From the NCBI GenBank assembly GCA_963847945.1, contig CAWKBX010000005.1, forward strand, positions 21,983 to 85,982: DNA of 64,000 bases. The letters run 5' to 3'. Numbering within the stretch: the stretch's first letter is position 1; each line of letters starts with the position of its first letter. Below, one piece after another: positions 10,301 to 18,892 of the stretch. This DNA is from JANMJD01 sp963847945. Lineage in GTDB: Bacteria; Actinomycetota; Acidimicrobiia; Acidimicrobiales; Ilumatobacteraceae. A model generated the notes under the pieces. It made no database searches. It was not told where the DNA came from and was given only the letters and a program-made list of their open reading frames with translations. Both the position numbers and the translations under genes were made by a program.

Positions 10301-10820
10301 GGGTGGCGATCTTGTCGTAGTAGGCGCCGCTCACGATGATCTCGACCGAGCTGCCCGCACGAACGCGGCACTTGAACGACACCGCCATCGCCGAAGGCTT
10401 GAAGGTGTTGGCATCGGTGAGATCGAAGTCATCCGAATCGGCTTCGTCGTGACGCAGGACTCCCTTGATTTCCACCGGTGGGCCGAGGGGAACTTCTTCG
10501 CAGTCAGCGAGGCCGGGCACCCAGGTCAGGTCGGGATCTTCGTTATCCACTGCTTCTGTAGCAATCGCTGTTCCCTTCTGAGCAGCGCCGTTGTACAACA
10601 CGCCGATGCCGTACCGCCGTAGCGGGTCGGACTGTGTGAGGATCTCTTGGAGGGTTGTCGCCTCGTGAAATTGCCCGCGGCTCGCCTCCTGCGACTCGAA
10701 ATGGACGGTACCGCCGGAACAGTCGATGGGCGTCCCACCCGGGGGCTCACCTTCAGTCGGGCCGAATAGTTCGCGTCGTACGGCAGTCTCGACGATGTTG
10801 CGTGCATCCAGTCCGCTCAT
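7356..10820 (-). CDS. drmA: DISARM helicase DrmA
   Basis: The ATG at 10820 has GGGAGGAA upstream and overlaps the preceding stop as ATGA. The 1154-residue protein is a large SF2-type helicase. Walker A is FFPTGGGKTEAYLG (near residue 510). A four-cysteine zinc finger follows (CPWCGTKM ... CVDSQCRFGG). The DEAH-like box is QDELHLISG (near residue 725). Motifs V and VI lie in SNIIEVGIDIDRL and YIQVSGRVGR. The long N-terminal region before the helicase core fits DrmA. All helicase motifs look intact, which argues for a working system. It is followed directly by drmB. Confidence 0.9.
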   Translation of the reverse strand: MSGLDARNIVETAVRRELFGPTEGEPPGGTPIDCSGGTVHFESQEASRGQFHEATTLQEILTQSDPLRRYGIGVLYNGAAQKGTAIATEAVDNEDPDLTWVPGLADCEEVPLGPPVEIKGVLRHDEADSDDFDLTDANTFKPSAMAVSFKCRVRAGSSVEIIVSGAYYDKIATHIPGLKKPRDWWVRRPFALVGVVPGQVILTETHRLKIVETSSVGETPLIAPTTKLYSRPVPGESDKELRLVTIAVVNQATGTGPRSAFFQVSFTVVAMDGLAIEPYREVEQPDHDDEEQSIDLLYRNKRTYAIGHGCAAEWGDGPEETAPWVRAEPLPAYEVVSLTPDVYVSDEAGRRIAVTVSMAALAEGSKEGRDQIEKVLALYDRWIKEQEALVVSLPPRFQAAALRHMALCREALDRMRTGWRLVGSNLIAQRAFQLANQAMLSQQIRSRLPLREVERGRDGVLRPVGAHPDAVLQPGQGNWRPFQIAFILASLPELVEPNRESRSIVDLIFFPTGGGKTEAYLGASAISLLARRLRDPSDAGTDTLMRYTLRLLTAQQFLRAASLVCVLEDIRTKLPGELGAVPFGIGIWLGGTSTPNSWKRAVEVLGQLRRDPQAQNMFLLLRCPWCGTKMGTKQKGRSGQDVLGYEQVGNKVVLRCVDSQCRFGGRKTLPVHVVDDDIYDVRPSIVIGTVDKFAMLTWRPQARRLFGLNDDGERDVSPPGLIIQDELHLISGPLGSMVGLYEPIIDDLCTDWRFDPPVPPKIIASTATVRRYEDQIRGLFGRTQVALFPPHGLEEGGSFFAEPATLPDGSPEPGRRYLGIMSASLGSMQTVQVRVASATLQAAAEIPEPDRDGYWTNLNFLNSLRELGNTVSLLESDVPDYLTGLRRRDSIDPRWPRHTMELTSRRRSDEIPKAIEQLQVRYGQQGCIDICLASNIIEVGIDIDRLALMTIVGQPKTTAQYIQVSGRVGRRADISPGLVLTIYGAAKPRDRSHYERFRTYHQRLYAQVEPTSVTSFATPVLRRALHAAAVAHIRQLAPDIAPYPFPRVEYDAAIALLRERASVADPGELPALDRMALTRARQWTSWERTNWDANVVGGDPKQGLMRFAGTLPDLESRATIWDVPTSMRNVDAECRLRISLAYSRAGADSEEGDP

Positions 10821-12526
10821 GTTGTTCCTCCCAACGCTCCGCGCAAAGTCCCGGACTCGATCACAGCGAACAGCCGGTCAGTAGCGCGCGTCAGACCAAC
10901 ATAAAGAAGTGACTCGAAGTTCGGTACCAAGGTTCGGTTTAGATCGGTGAGCACCACGGCGGGTGCCTCCAGCCCCTTGAAGGCATGGATCGTGCAGTGC
11001 TGTAGTCGGCCCGGCCTCGGCGGATTGCCGTCGGCGGGGTGCAACACCTGTCGTAACCACCGGTCAGTGGTGGTCTCCGCCATCGAACCCGACCGCAGAG
11101 GACTCAGCACTGCGATTTCGTTCAGGTCAAAACCCTCAGCTCGCAGCTTCCGCACCGACTCGACAACCTGCCCCGACTGATCGGCGCCTGCCGAGTATGG
11201 CATGAAGATCGGGTCGACGCCGTCGTCCTGGCGACGGAAGTGTGCGTAGCCAGGCTCCAACCCACTGAAGGTATTCACCAGGTAGCCGATCCGCGGAAGG
11301 TTGCGGCAGTTCGAAGTCAGTTCACAGAAGGCCAATCGCGGGGATCGGCTCGTCAGCCGATCGCGCCCGTCCTTGGTTTCGAAGATCGCCTGCCGCGCGA
11401 AGTCCCCAAATAGAAGCAGGCGACCGCCCTCCAGCCCGCCCTTCACCATCAGATCCAGCACGTCGAGAAACGGTTCACGAGCGATGTCTTGCATCTCGTC
11501 AACAATCAGAAAGTCGTACACCACTTTGTCGCCGCCTTCGAGCAGCGCTTCAGCTGCACGGTCGGGCAGCTCGCTTTCCCAGAAGTCGGGCCCTGCGTCC
11601 GGCGGCGCGTGCCCTCCCGCGAGGCGCAGTGCCTCCTGGTGGAACGTACCCACGACCAGATCGGATACATCGCTTAGATCACTGGCCAAGCGGCGGCCGA
11701 GCAACCGATTAAAGCAAAGAAGTCGGCCACTCCGACCTTGGGCAGTCTCCCGGCGCGCCGCCTCCATCGCGAGCAGCGTCTTACCCGAGCCCGCAGGCCC
11801 CGTAAAGAGAACCGATCGATTAGCCGCCATCGCGTCGAGCGCCCGGTATTGCTCCTCGATGAAGGTAATGAGCTGGGATTCGCGTGACCGGCGTAAGTCA
11901 CCAGGCACGACGTGCATCTCGAACCGCGGCCGGAGTTGCGAGGCGAGCCGCTCGGCTCCTCTTGCATCCGGCCCGACTTCACCTGGGCCGAAGTGATGAA
12001 TCTTGTCGTTGAGGTGCGCTGTGCCCACCGCCAGCGTCCGCAGTACTGCTGCAGAAACGCCACTGCGAAGATCCTCCGAGTCGAGCACCTGCCATTCGTG
12101 CCACTCCGGGGTCCGCGGCAGCATCGTCCGCGCCCGGACGTGCGTGAACCAGACGGCGTAGAGAACGGGAATCGAGCGAAGGTCAATCTGGCGTTGCTCA
12201 AGGTAGCCACGGATGCTGTACATAGCCTGTTGCGCTTGCCGGAAGGGATCCCGGGTGGTCGGGGCATCGTTGCCGAGTTTCCAGCGCCCGTCATCAAGGA
12301 TGTCGACGGCCCGGTGTGACTTGACCTCGATCACTAGCACGCCCTTCTCGGGCACGATTGCCACGAAGTCGGCCTCGCCCTCTACCTGTCGTACATGATC
12401 GGCGAGAGCGAGTGAGTGCAGCACGATCCAGCCATCGGTACCAGCGCTCGAGGCCAATGCCGCGTAGAGCGCCTTCTCGCCGGGCGGCGCGTCATCCGGG
12501 CAGTAGGCGGGCATCATTCGAGCCAC
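10817..12526 (-). CDS. NERD nuclease domain fused to SF1 (UvrD-like) helicase
   Basis: The GTG at 12526 has GGAG six bases upstream; the ATG at 12517 overlaps the previous stop as ATGA and is the alternative. The product is about 569 residues. The N-terminal 130 residues form a NERD-like nuclease: a GEADFV motif followed by VLVIEVKSH, the D-ExK pattern. An SF1 core follows, with Walker A FTGPAGSGKTLLA, Walker B FLIVDEMQD and C-terminal motifs HAFKGLEAP and LYVGLTRAT. NERD-SF1 proteins occur in several defence loci. Here the gene sits immediately before drmA, and no DrmC phospholipase-D gene is recognisable. Start and stop overlaps show it belongs to the operon. Confidence 0.85.
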   Translation of the reverse strand: MARMMPAYCPDDAPPGEKALYAALASSAGTDGWIVLHSLALADHVRQVEGEADFVAIVPEKGVLVIEVKSHRAVDILDDGRWKLGNDAPTTRDPFRQAQQAMYSIRGYLEQRQIDLRSIPVLYAVWFTHVRARTMLPRTPEWHEWQVLDSEDLRSGVSAAVLRTLAVGTAHLNDKIHHFGPGEVGPDARGAERLASQLRPRFEMHVVPGDLRRSRESQLITFIEEQYRALDAMAANRSVLFTGPAGSGKTLLAMEAARRETAQGRSGRLLCFNRLLGRRLASDLSDVSDLVVGTFHQEALRLAGGHAPPDAGPDFWESELPDRAAEALLEGGDKVVYDFLIVDEMQDIAREPFLDVLDLMVKGGLEGGRLLLFGDFARQAIFETKDGRDRLTSRSPRLAFCELTSNCRNLPRIGYLVNTFSGLEPGYAHFRRQDDGVDPIFMPYSAGADQSGQVVESVRKLRAEGFDLNEIAVLSPLRSGSMAETTTDRWLRQVLHPADGNPPRPGRLQHCTIHAFKGLEAPAVVLTDLNRTLVPNFESLLYVGLTRATDRLFAVIESGTLRGALGGTT

Positions 12527-14028
12527 TGTCCACTCCGATCTTCGATCAGCACCCTGGCATCACGCCGCGAGACGATCTCCGCGTATGGCGAAATGGCCAA
12601 CACGCGGGTTGCCATAATCCCCCGGAATCCCTCTGTTTGGACGTCGAGACTCAGGCGCCCTGTGCTCTCCAACTTCGATAAGTCGACTGCAGAGACAGCA
12701 CTCTCCAGTTCCTCGCGAACGTCCATGCTCGCCTGGTAGAGCATCTTCCGCAAGAGCGTCGCATGCCCGAACGTCGGCTGGACTGGGATTCCCAACCAGT
12801 CGAGGAGTCGCTCGAAGTCGTCGTCAGAATGGGGCCGGATCAGGTTCGGCTCGGTCCAGGCCCGCGCCCGTTCCGCAGTCCTGACGTTCGCGGCTCGCAG
12901 TTGCCGCACTACATCGCGGAAGCCGAACAGTGACAGACGCTCAGTGAGACGAAGCTTCCAGCTTCGTTGAGTCGCGTCAACTGCGTCGCCGCGTGTCCCC
13001 AGCAAGCTCAAGGCCGCTCGGTACAGGACCCCGCGCTCGTTCTCGCCATGCCTCAGGAGCAGGTAGGTGCCTGGCCGCACCGCACCGACTTCGGCGTAGA
13101 TGACCCGCTCGCCGGCGGGCTGCGATGGGTCCAGCGCCCGGATACGGTCGCCGTCGTCGAGCCACATCGCGAGGTTGCCGCTCAGCAGCACCTTATGCGC
13201 TTCTACCTCATCACCCGCGGGTTCGCGGTCAGGCGACTGCCTCGCACCCCACGTCGGCTGTGGCAGGTACTCGTCATCGGCCTGAACTTCCGGGCCCACA
13301 GTCTCAGGTTCGGTGAGGTCCCCCTCGATTAGGACTCGGGCCTCGATCCGGATTGCACCCTCGGCGTACGGCGCAATCGCAGAACGGGGCACGGTACGGT
13401 CACGAAACCAGGTCGGCATCAAGAACGTGATGTCGCCCGTGGCCGGCGCCGTGACCAAGGACGACTTGAAGAACCGCGGTGGCCCGACGACGTACGCCTG
13501 TTTGGCGCTCATTTGCTCACGATCGAGCTCACTCACAGTAAGCACGACGACGTCATACTGGTCCATCCACGCCGCCATTCCAGCCTGCGCCGCAGTGCTA
13601 GCCGCGATGACCACACATTCGCCTGCTCCGACCTCCTCGATCGAGCGCAACAAGACCGCTCCAGCCGGTGGGTCAGATTCGGCAACGGTTGCCGCTGCTG
13701 CACCCAGCTCGTCAAGCAGAACGTCGTCCGCCACGGCGCCGCGAAGGAGCCTCGCCTGTCGCACCACCTCCTCACCTCCGTCTCGGCGGGCCGGGTTGAA
13801 TTCCCTTGGCTGCAGCTGAGTAACCGCTCGCCACCTAAGCGCCTTGGCGGCCCCTACAACGTCATCCCAAGATCCCGGTCCGTCGTCGCGGACCGCTAAC
13901 AGAAGGCGTCGCACTGCCGCGTTCAGCCGGGCTCCAGCGGGATCGCCAACTGCGATGATCTCGACACCGTTCCGCACGAGCGACGCTGACGCCGCGTACC
14001 GCTGGTTGAGCGCCTCGACCCGGCTCAC
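12514..14028 (-). CDS. Unrecognised DISARM-operon protein, 504 residues
   Basis: A GTG at 14028 overlaps the preceding stop as GTGA. No Walker motif, zinc cluster or TM segment is visible. The middle (residues about 140-220) has alternating hydrophobic strands with short loops (ECVVIAAST, YDVVVLTVSEL, ITFLMPTWF), which suggests a Rossmann or degenerate RecA-like fold. The C-terminal 150 residues are largely helical. DISARM class 2 loci carry a large protein of unknown function, DrmE, in this part of the operon. This protein and the upstream 322-residue one may be its two halves, but I could not confirm that from motifs. It is not a recognisable DrmC: there is no HxK phospholipase-D motif. Confidence 0.75.
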   Translation of the reverse strand: MSRVEALNQRYAASASLVRNGVEIIAVGDPAGARLNAAVRRLLLAVRDDGPGSWDDVVGAAKALRWRAVTQLQPREFNPARRDGGEEVVRQARLLRGAVADDVLLDELGAAAATVAESDPPAGAVLLRSIEEVGAGECVVIAASTAAQAGMAAWMDQYDVVVLTVSELDREQMSAKQAYVVGPPRFFKSSLVTAPATGDITFLMPTWFRDRTVPRSAIAPYAEGAIRIEARVLIEGDLTEPETVGPEVQADDEYLPQPTWGARQSPDREPAGDEVEAHKVLLSGNLAMWLDDGDRIRALDPSQPAGERVIYAEVGAVRPGTYLLLRHGENERGVLYRAALSLLGTRGDAVDATQRSWKLRLTERLSLFGFRDVVRQLRAANVRTAERARAWTEPNLIRPHSDDDFERLLDWLGIPVQPTFGHATLLRKMLYQASMDVREELESAVSAVDLSKLESTGRLSLDVQTEGFRGIMATRVLAISPYAEIVSRRDARVLIEDRSGQWLE

Positions 14029-14993
14029 AGCGCCACCGTGAATGCGATCGCCTCTACCCCCGTCGGCGGGCGCCAGCCGAGATTATCGCTAAGCGAGAGT
14101 GGCTCACCCCTCGAGTTTCGAAGCTGCATCACAATCTCGGCCGCGGTATCGTCGGCTACCGAACGGTCGAGAATGCACATCACGACAGGGGCCTCGATCT
14201 CAGTTATGTACTTCATCGCGCCCGCACCATCCAAAATCACGCCTTGTATGTGCTTTGGGATCGGGAGCTGGTCAGCCAACCGAGACGAGGCGTAGAGACA
14301 GGTAAACCACGTAGGACTCCCTGCATGCTTAGGTACCAGCAGCTGCGCGATGGTGTCCGATACGCCAAGCAAACCCGACGATTCGACTTCGGCAGACGGG
14401 TCGTCCGTCGTAACGAATGCGTCGAAGTCTTCTCTCAACCATTTGAGCGTGCCGACGATGGCCAGATCGGCCCAAGGAGACGCGAGCCGGTCGGCCCATG
14501 TCCCTTCTACCTTGGCCCACCGACCAAGACAACCCACGCCCGGGCGGGGGGCACGTACCGGGCCGTCAAGGCCGGGCATCTTCGCCACAGCCGTGATCTT
14601 CGATACCAGCCATTGCGACTCTCGGAGCTTGACGCTTGGCTCGGCTCCGTTGTAGAAACCAACCAAGTAGTCCGCTACAACCTCGTTCTTCGTCACCAGG
14701 CGCACCGGGGTCCCGGGCTCCAGATTGCGTAAGGTCTCCAGCGGGGGGTCGAGCTGGGGGGCAGGTTTGGTGATGACCCAGCCACACGCGACCAGCGCTG
14801 CCGCGAAGTCCCTGCGGGGAACCGACAAGGTCACGATCAACTGGCGCTCGGATTGCTTCCTGGCGTAGCGCGCTGCCATACCTCCAAGGGCGACCAGCGG
14901 TCCGATCCAGGGCGCGGCCTCGGCGGGACTTCCGGAATCCTCTGACAATGCGAGCCTGACCCGGGAGCGATCAGCAGACGAGCCCTCAGTCAC
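14025..14993 (-). CDS. Unrecognised DISARM-operon protein, 322 residues
   Basis: The start is the GTG at 14993, preceded by GGAAGGAAA, a far better site than the in-frame starts further upstream. The C-terminal third contains a hydrophobic strand ending in acidic residues (QGVILDGAGAM), then VVMCILDRSV. This resembles the end of a degenerate P-loop or helicase-like domain, although no intact Walker A was found. It overlaps the 504-residue gene by four bases, so the two are made together. By position it could be the N-terminal half of a split DrmE; that is inference only. About 150 bases separate it from the methyltransferase gene, so a separate promoter there is possible. Confidence 0.72.
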   Translation of the reverse strand: MTEGSSADRSRVRLALSEDSGSPAEAAPWIGPLVALGGMAARYARKQSERQLIVTLSVPRRDFAAALVACGWVITKPAPQLDPPLETLRNLEPGTPVRLVTKNEVVADYLVGFYNGAEPSVKLRESQWLVSKITAVAKMPGLDGPVRAPRPGVGCLGRWAKVEGTWADRLASPWADLAIVGTLKWLREDFDAFVTTDDPSAEVESSGLLGVSDTIAQLLVPKHAGSPTWFTCLYASSRLADQLPIPKHIQGVILDGAGAMKYITEIEAPVVMCILDRSVADDTAAEIVMQLRNSRGEPLSLSDNLGWRPPTGVEAIAFTVAL

Positions 14994-15143
14994 TTTCCTT
15001 CCCTTCACCTGACACGGGGTCGTGTCGGGTTCTAATATGGTTAGGCGCCTACCGCACGAACCTGACGGTCGATTACCACAGGCCAAGAGGATGGGTGCTA
15101 AGTAAACAAATGCTTGTCAACTTCGCAGACGCAACGTCGATGT

Positions 15144-16187
15144 CTACGCTGTAGATACGGCATGAGAGATACTGTCAACCTGAGCGATGCTCAAAGCCTT
15201 CTTTGTCGCTTCAGCAAGTGCTCTTGCCAGCGGCGGAGGCACAGCATTGGAGATCTGCTCGATCTGTGCAGACAGCGGTCCTTCAAGTATGAAGTCCGAT
15301 GGGAAACCCTGGAGGAGCATGGCCTCGTAGACACTGAGGCGCCGCCGACCGGTTGGGTGCACATGAATCTCGCGGTGACCGTATGCGACCGTCGGGCTTG
15401 GTTTGTCCCACGCCAGTCGGCGGAAACTCCGACCTGCCGCGTACACAGTATCGGGGTCGGAGAAGCGATTAGAAACTGGACGCATGGTCCAGTGATTCGG
15501 ATGGTGCGGAATGGTCTCGGGCGTCAGATCGCGGGAGAAATATGCGGGCGGCGGCAGGCCCCCGATGACAGAGCGTACGGTCAGGTCCTTCCTCGGGATC
15601 TTTGTCGGCGCAAATCCCGCGGCAATCTGCTTAGAAGAGAACCCAGAGATGATGACGCGGTTACGCATCTGTGCCACCCCGAAGTCGAGCGCCGAGTACT
15701 CCTCGACTCCGGCACGAAATCCGATCTCATCGAACTTCTTAAGGAGCGCTGCGAAGACGTTTGAATGCTTCGCATCACGAATGCCAAGCACGTTCTCGAA
15801 CAGCACGAACTGTACGTCGTATTGTGTTTGAAGCGCTTGAACAATTTCTAGGTAGAGGATCGGAAGCCCATTGCGCGGGTCATCGGCAATAGAGCCGGTA
15901 TTGGCCCGTGAGAACCCCTGGCAAGGGGGACCCCCGATAACACCGATCGGTTCACCGGACGTGAGCAACTCTGCAAGGCGATACAGAATACCTTCAGGTT
16001 GGAGTTCTACTATGTCGGCTGCAATTGACGTCGTACTCGGGAAGTTCCGCTTATGTGTGTTGACTGCGTGCTGGGATCTGTCCACGGCGAAAGCCAACGT
16101 GAACCCAGCGTCCTGATAGCCGAGGTCAAGACCTCCCGCACCAGAAAACAGACTAACGATCTTCGGCAACGCCAAGCCGGCTCCCAT
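15144..16187 (-). CDS. drmMII: C5-cytosine DNA methyltransferase of DISARM-like operon
   Basis: The ATG at 16187 has GGAGGCAA upstream. The 347-residue protein shows the ordered C5-methyltransferase motifs: I FSGAGGLDLG, IV GGPPCQGFS with the catalytic Cys, VI FENV, VIII QMRNRVII, IX/X RRLSVYEAMLLQGFP and QISNAVPPPLA. It transfers a methyl group from SAM to cytosine in a target site. In class 2 DISARM this enzyme (DrmMII) marks host DNA as self. The symbol rests on its place at the head of an operon containing drmA and drmB; as an isolated gene it would simply be a dcm-type enzyme. Only 46 bases separate it from the SCO6880-like gene upstream. Confidence 0.85.
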   Translation of the reverse strand: MGAGLALPKIVSLFSGAGGLDLGYQDAGFTLAFAVDRSQHAVNTHKRNFPSTTSIAADIVELQPEGILYRLAELLTSGEPIGVIGGPPCQGFSRANTGSIADDPRNGLPILYLEIVQALQTQYDVQFVLFENVLGIRDAKHSNVFAALLKKFDEIGFRAGVEEYSALDFGVAQMRNRVIISGFSSKQIAAGFAPTKIPRKDLTVRSVIGGLPPPAYFSRDLTPETIPHHPNHWTMRPVSNRFSDPDTVYAAGRSFRRLAWDKPSPTVAYGHREIHVHPTGRRRLSVYEAMLLQGFPSDFILEGPLSAQIEQISNAVPPPLARALAEATKKALSIAQVDSISHAVSTA

Positions 16188-16233
16188 CTACTTGCCTCCA
16201 CCGCGGGATCGGACGTGCGATGCTCAGCATAGA

Positions 16234-17778
16234 TCAGCCGCCGGGCACCGCGGCGCCACACCGGTTCTGACTGGGCCGCAGTTGGCGCACCATAGCAACG
16301 CTGCGATCGGACCTCACGGGAAGTCCGGTCGTGACGTGTCTGCCGTCGAGCGGACGCAGTCCGAGTCCGACTCGGGCAGCTGTCTGTTCGAGGTCAGCGG
16401 CATCGGACAACAGCCCGTCGAGGTCGCGTGAGGCGATGTCGATGAATCCAGCAAACGCGAGGTCACCGTGGCCGGCGACAAGTTCGTGCTCGCGTTGATC
16501 GAGCTCGTCGCGCGCTCGGCGATCCTTGGCTCGGACTCGGAAGCCGTGGCGGGTCTTGACGGCTTCGGTCGATTCGAGGGCGACGGCGGCTTCGTCGATC
16601 GCCCGGGCGGCCCGCGAGGGTGGGATCGGCTCGAAAGCGATGGTGATCGTGCGTGTGAATGGTGTCCCGAGGATGAGCGAGTCCATCCACGCGGCGGGGA
16701 CTTCGAGTCGGGGCCAGGTCTCGATCCACCATGACCGGTGGACGGCGCCGTCGACTCTGACATGGTCCCATTCCTCCTTCACCGCCATCGGCGCCATCGC
16801 CCCAGCGGCCACGCCGAGCCCGGAGGACAAGGAGCGCCGCAGCGTTCCCGGTTCGTGCTCGGCGAACGGGTTCGCCCGTCGTCGCACGCCCTTCACGATC
16901 TCGGCGGGGCTGAGCGGCGGGTCCACGAGGAGGCCGGCGACCTCGAGTCGGGCGCTGAAGAGGCGGAGTTCATCGAGCAACACACGCAGGCCGTTGGACA
17001 ATGCGTCCGATGTGGGAGCACCTCGCTGGGCCGGCAGATCGCGCAGGTCGACCGTGCTCGAGACGAGGGTCTCGTGGATCACTGATCTGGGCGCGGCTCG
17101 TCGTAACAGGTCGTCGTAGTCGCCGGCCGGGGTTCCCGGTTCGGGGGGTGTCGTCGATTCCGGCGGGTCATCGGTCGAGATGCGTTCGGTGGTCGACCAT
17201 TCCTGCCAGACGACTCGTTTGACGGTCGGCCGCTCGCGGCAGAACGCGGCGAGCGCGTCGCCCCACATGCCGACCTTGGCGTCCTGTTCGGCCGCCGGCG
17301 ACAGCGAGAACTGCCCGTCGCCGGCCACCCGGAGCGTCGCCGTGACGGTGCCGGCGTCGGTGTCGTGAACGACTCCGACGCCGGCGACCCGGCCCGGGGT
17401 GATCACCCATGTGGCAGGGACGTCGAGGAGTTCGAGCCCTCGCATCTGCGGTGGCAGCGGATCATTCGCCGACTCGCCGAGCAGCGGAACGGGTCGGAAC
17501 CATTGATGGTCCCCTCGCCGTCGGCGACGCCACCAGTTCCAGCGGAGCGGAATCAGCTCGTGCAGCGCCATGTCACCGACGCGTTTGAACCCTATGACCG
17601 CGGCGAGGAGTGCCGGGAGAACCGCCCACGGGAACAGCCGGAACAGGATCCCGATGAACGACAGACCACAGCCGATGCCGAGCACGACGACCTGAGCCGT
17701 CGGCATACCACCGAACAACCCGGTCCGCACGAGCGGCGAGAACCGATATCGGCGAAGCTCGGTCGCGGCGGCGGTCAC
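16234..17778 (-). CDS. SCO6880-family conjugation protein (PrgI/VirB4 N-terminal-like)
   Basis: The start is the GTG at 17778, which overlaps the previous stop as GTGA and gives 514 residues; longer in-frame openings upstream look like shadow sequence. The N-terminus matches the SCO6880 pattern: a YRFSPLVRTGLFGG motif, two TM helices (about residues 25-70) and a basic WNWWRRRRRG segment. A long soluble part follows, related to the N-terminal domain of VirB4. These proteins form part of the membrane channel in actinobacterial transfer clusters and normally precede an ATPase gene. Here the next gene is the DISARM-like methyltransferase, with the expected ATPase 11 kb further on. Confidence 0.8.
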   Translation of the reverse strand: MTAAATELRRYRFSPLVRTGLFGGMPTAQVVVLGIGCGLSFIGILFRLFPWAVLPALLAAVIGFKRVGDMALHELIPLRWNWWRRRRRGDHQWFRPVPLLGESANDPLPPQMRGLELLDVPATWVITPGRVAGVGVVHDTDAGTVTATLRVAGDGQFSLSPAAEQDAKVGMWGDALAAFCRERPTVKRVVWQEWSTTERISTDDPPESTTPPEPGTPAGDYDDLLRRAAPRSVIHETLVSSTVDLRDLPAQRGAPTSDALSNGLRVLLDELRLFSARLEVAGLLVDPPLSPAEIVKGVRRRANPFAEHEPGTLRRSLSSGLGVAAGAMAPMAVKEEWDHVRVDGAVHRSWWIETWPRLEVPAAWMDSLILGTPFTRTITIAFEPIPPSRAARAIDEAAVALESTEAVKTRHGFRVRAKDRRARDELDQREHELVAGHGDLAFAGFIDIASRDLDGLLSDAADLEQTAARVGLGLRPLDGRHVTTGLPVRSDRSVAMVRQLRPSQNRCGAAVPGG

Positions 17779-18892
17779 GCCGTATCGACCGATCGCGTCG
17801 CCGGATCCGACCCTCGGGCGGGTCCACCGGCCGACTCGACGCCACCGACCGGTCCCCCGCCCGCCCCCTGGTCGACGCCGGCGATGGGTCCGGTGGCGAG
17901 GCGGCTGCGTACGCCTTGCAGGTAGTAGGAGTACTGCAACCCGCTCTGCGCGGCGCGGGCCGGTGCCGAGTGGATGCCTTGGGCGACCACCGCCGCCTCG
18001 ACGATCGGGACGAGCTTGATCACGAGGAACGGCATGAACGCCGCAAGCCCGAACGTGATGATCCCGCCACCAGGGTGCCGAACTCGGCGAGCCCGTTGTC
18101 GATCGCCGGTTCACCGGGATTCCCGGTCGCTCCGACCCCGCCGAGTGCCCCGAGGCCGACGGCGAGCGCCATGGCGATCGCCAACTTCGAGAAGATCAAC
18201 GCGGCGAGCAGCTCCAACACGCGGCGGCGCACCGAGGCGATCGCCGGCCAGACGCTCGTCGCCCACGCCATCGGGGCGAGGGCGACGACGAGGTAGATCA
18301 GCGCGTCGCGGACGAACAGCACGATCCACAACATCAGCATCCCGAGCATTCCGATCAGCAGCAGCAACGGTCCGAGGAACGATTGACCCGAGACGCTTCG
18401 ACGCCGTGAGCACGAGCCCGTCGACGGCGTTGACCGCCTCGATCCCGTGTGAGGCCCCAGATGCCGTCGGAGATCGAATCGACGAGGTCGATGGCGATCT
18501 GGGCGAACGCCAGCGTGAACAGGATCCCGGCGACGGCCGCCGGTGTGTCGAACAGCCATCCGCTGGACGAGTTCCATCGGCCGACCGGCGATCACACCCT
18601 GGATCAGCGCACAGAACACGAAGATGCCCAGCAACCCCGTCGCCACCCCCACCGCGGTCAGGTACGGCGCACCCGCCGAGCCGGAGAACCACTCCGACGT
18701 CAGGCGCGGCGACGATGTGCGGTCCATCACCTCCCACACGAACGTGACGAGTTGGACGAAGCCTTTGCCGAGCCAGTCGGTGATGCCACCGATCACGGTG
18801 TCCCACGCCCAGCCGGCCGCGGCCTCGAAGGGCTTGGAGATGAGATCGACGATCGGGTCCCACGGCCAGCCCACCGCGAGCACCCCGGTCAC
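17775..18892 (-). pseudogene. TrbL/VirB6-like multi-spanning membrane protein, several frameshifts
   Basis: The GTG at 18892 overlaps the lipoprotein stop as GTGA. The coding sense changes frame near 18555, 18450, 18390 and 18062. Joining the pieces gives a membrane protein of about 370 residues. Recognisable stretches are GWPWDPIVDLISKPFEAAAG at the N-terminus, then TM helices (TGLLGIFVFCALIQGVIAG, AVAGILFTLAFAQIAIDLVD, GPLLLLIGMLGMLMLWIVLF, and a conserved C-terminal MPFLVIKLVPIVEAA helix). It ends in a Gly/Pro-rich tail. Its size, topology and place before the SCO6880-like gene fit the channel component of a transfer system. Four single-base shifts in 500 bases point to decay or to poor base calling here. 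Confidence 0.6.
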
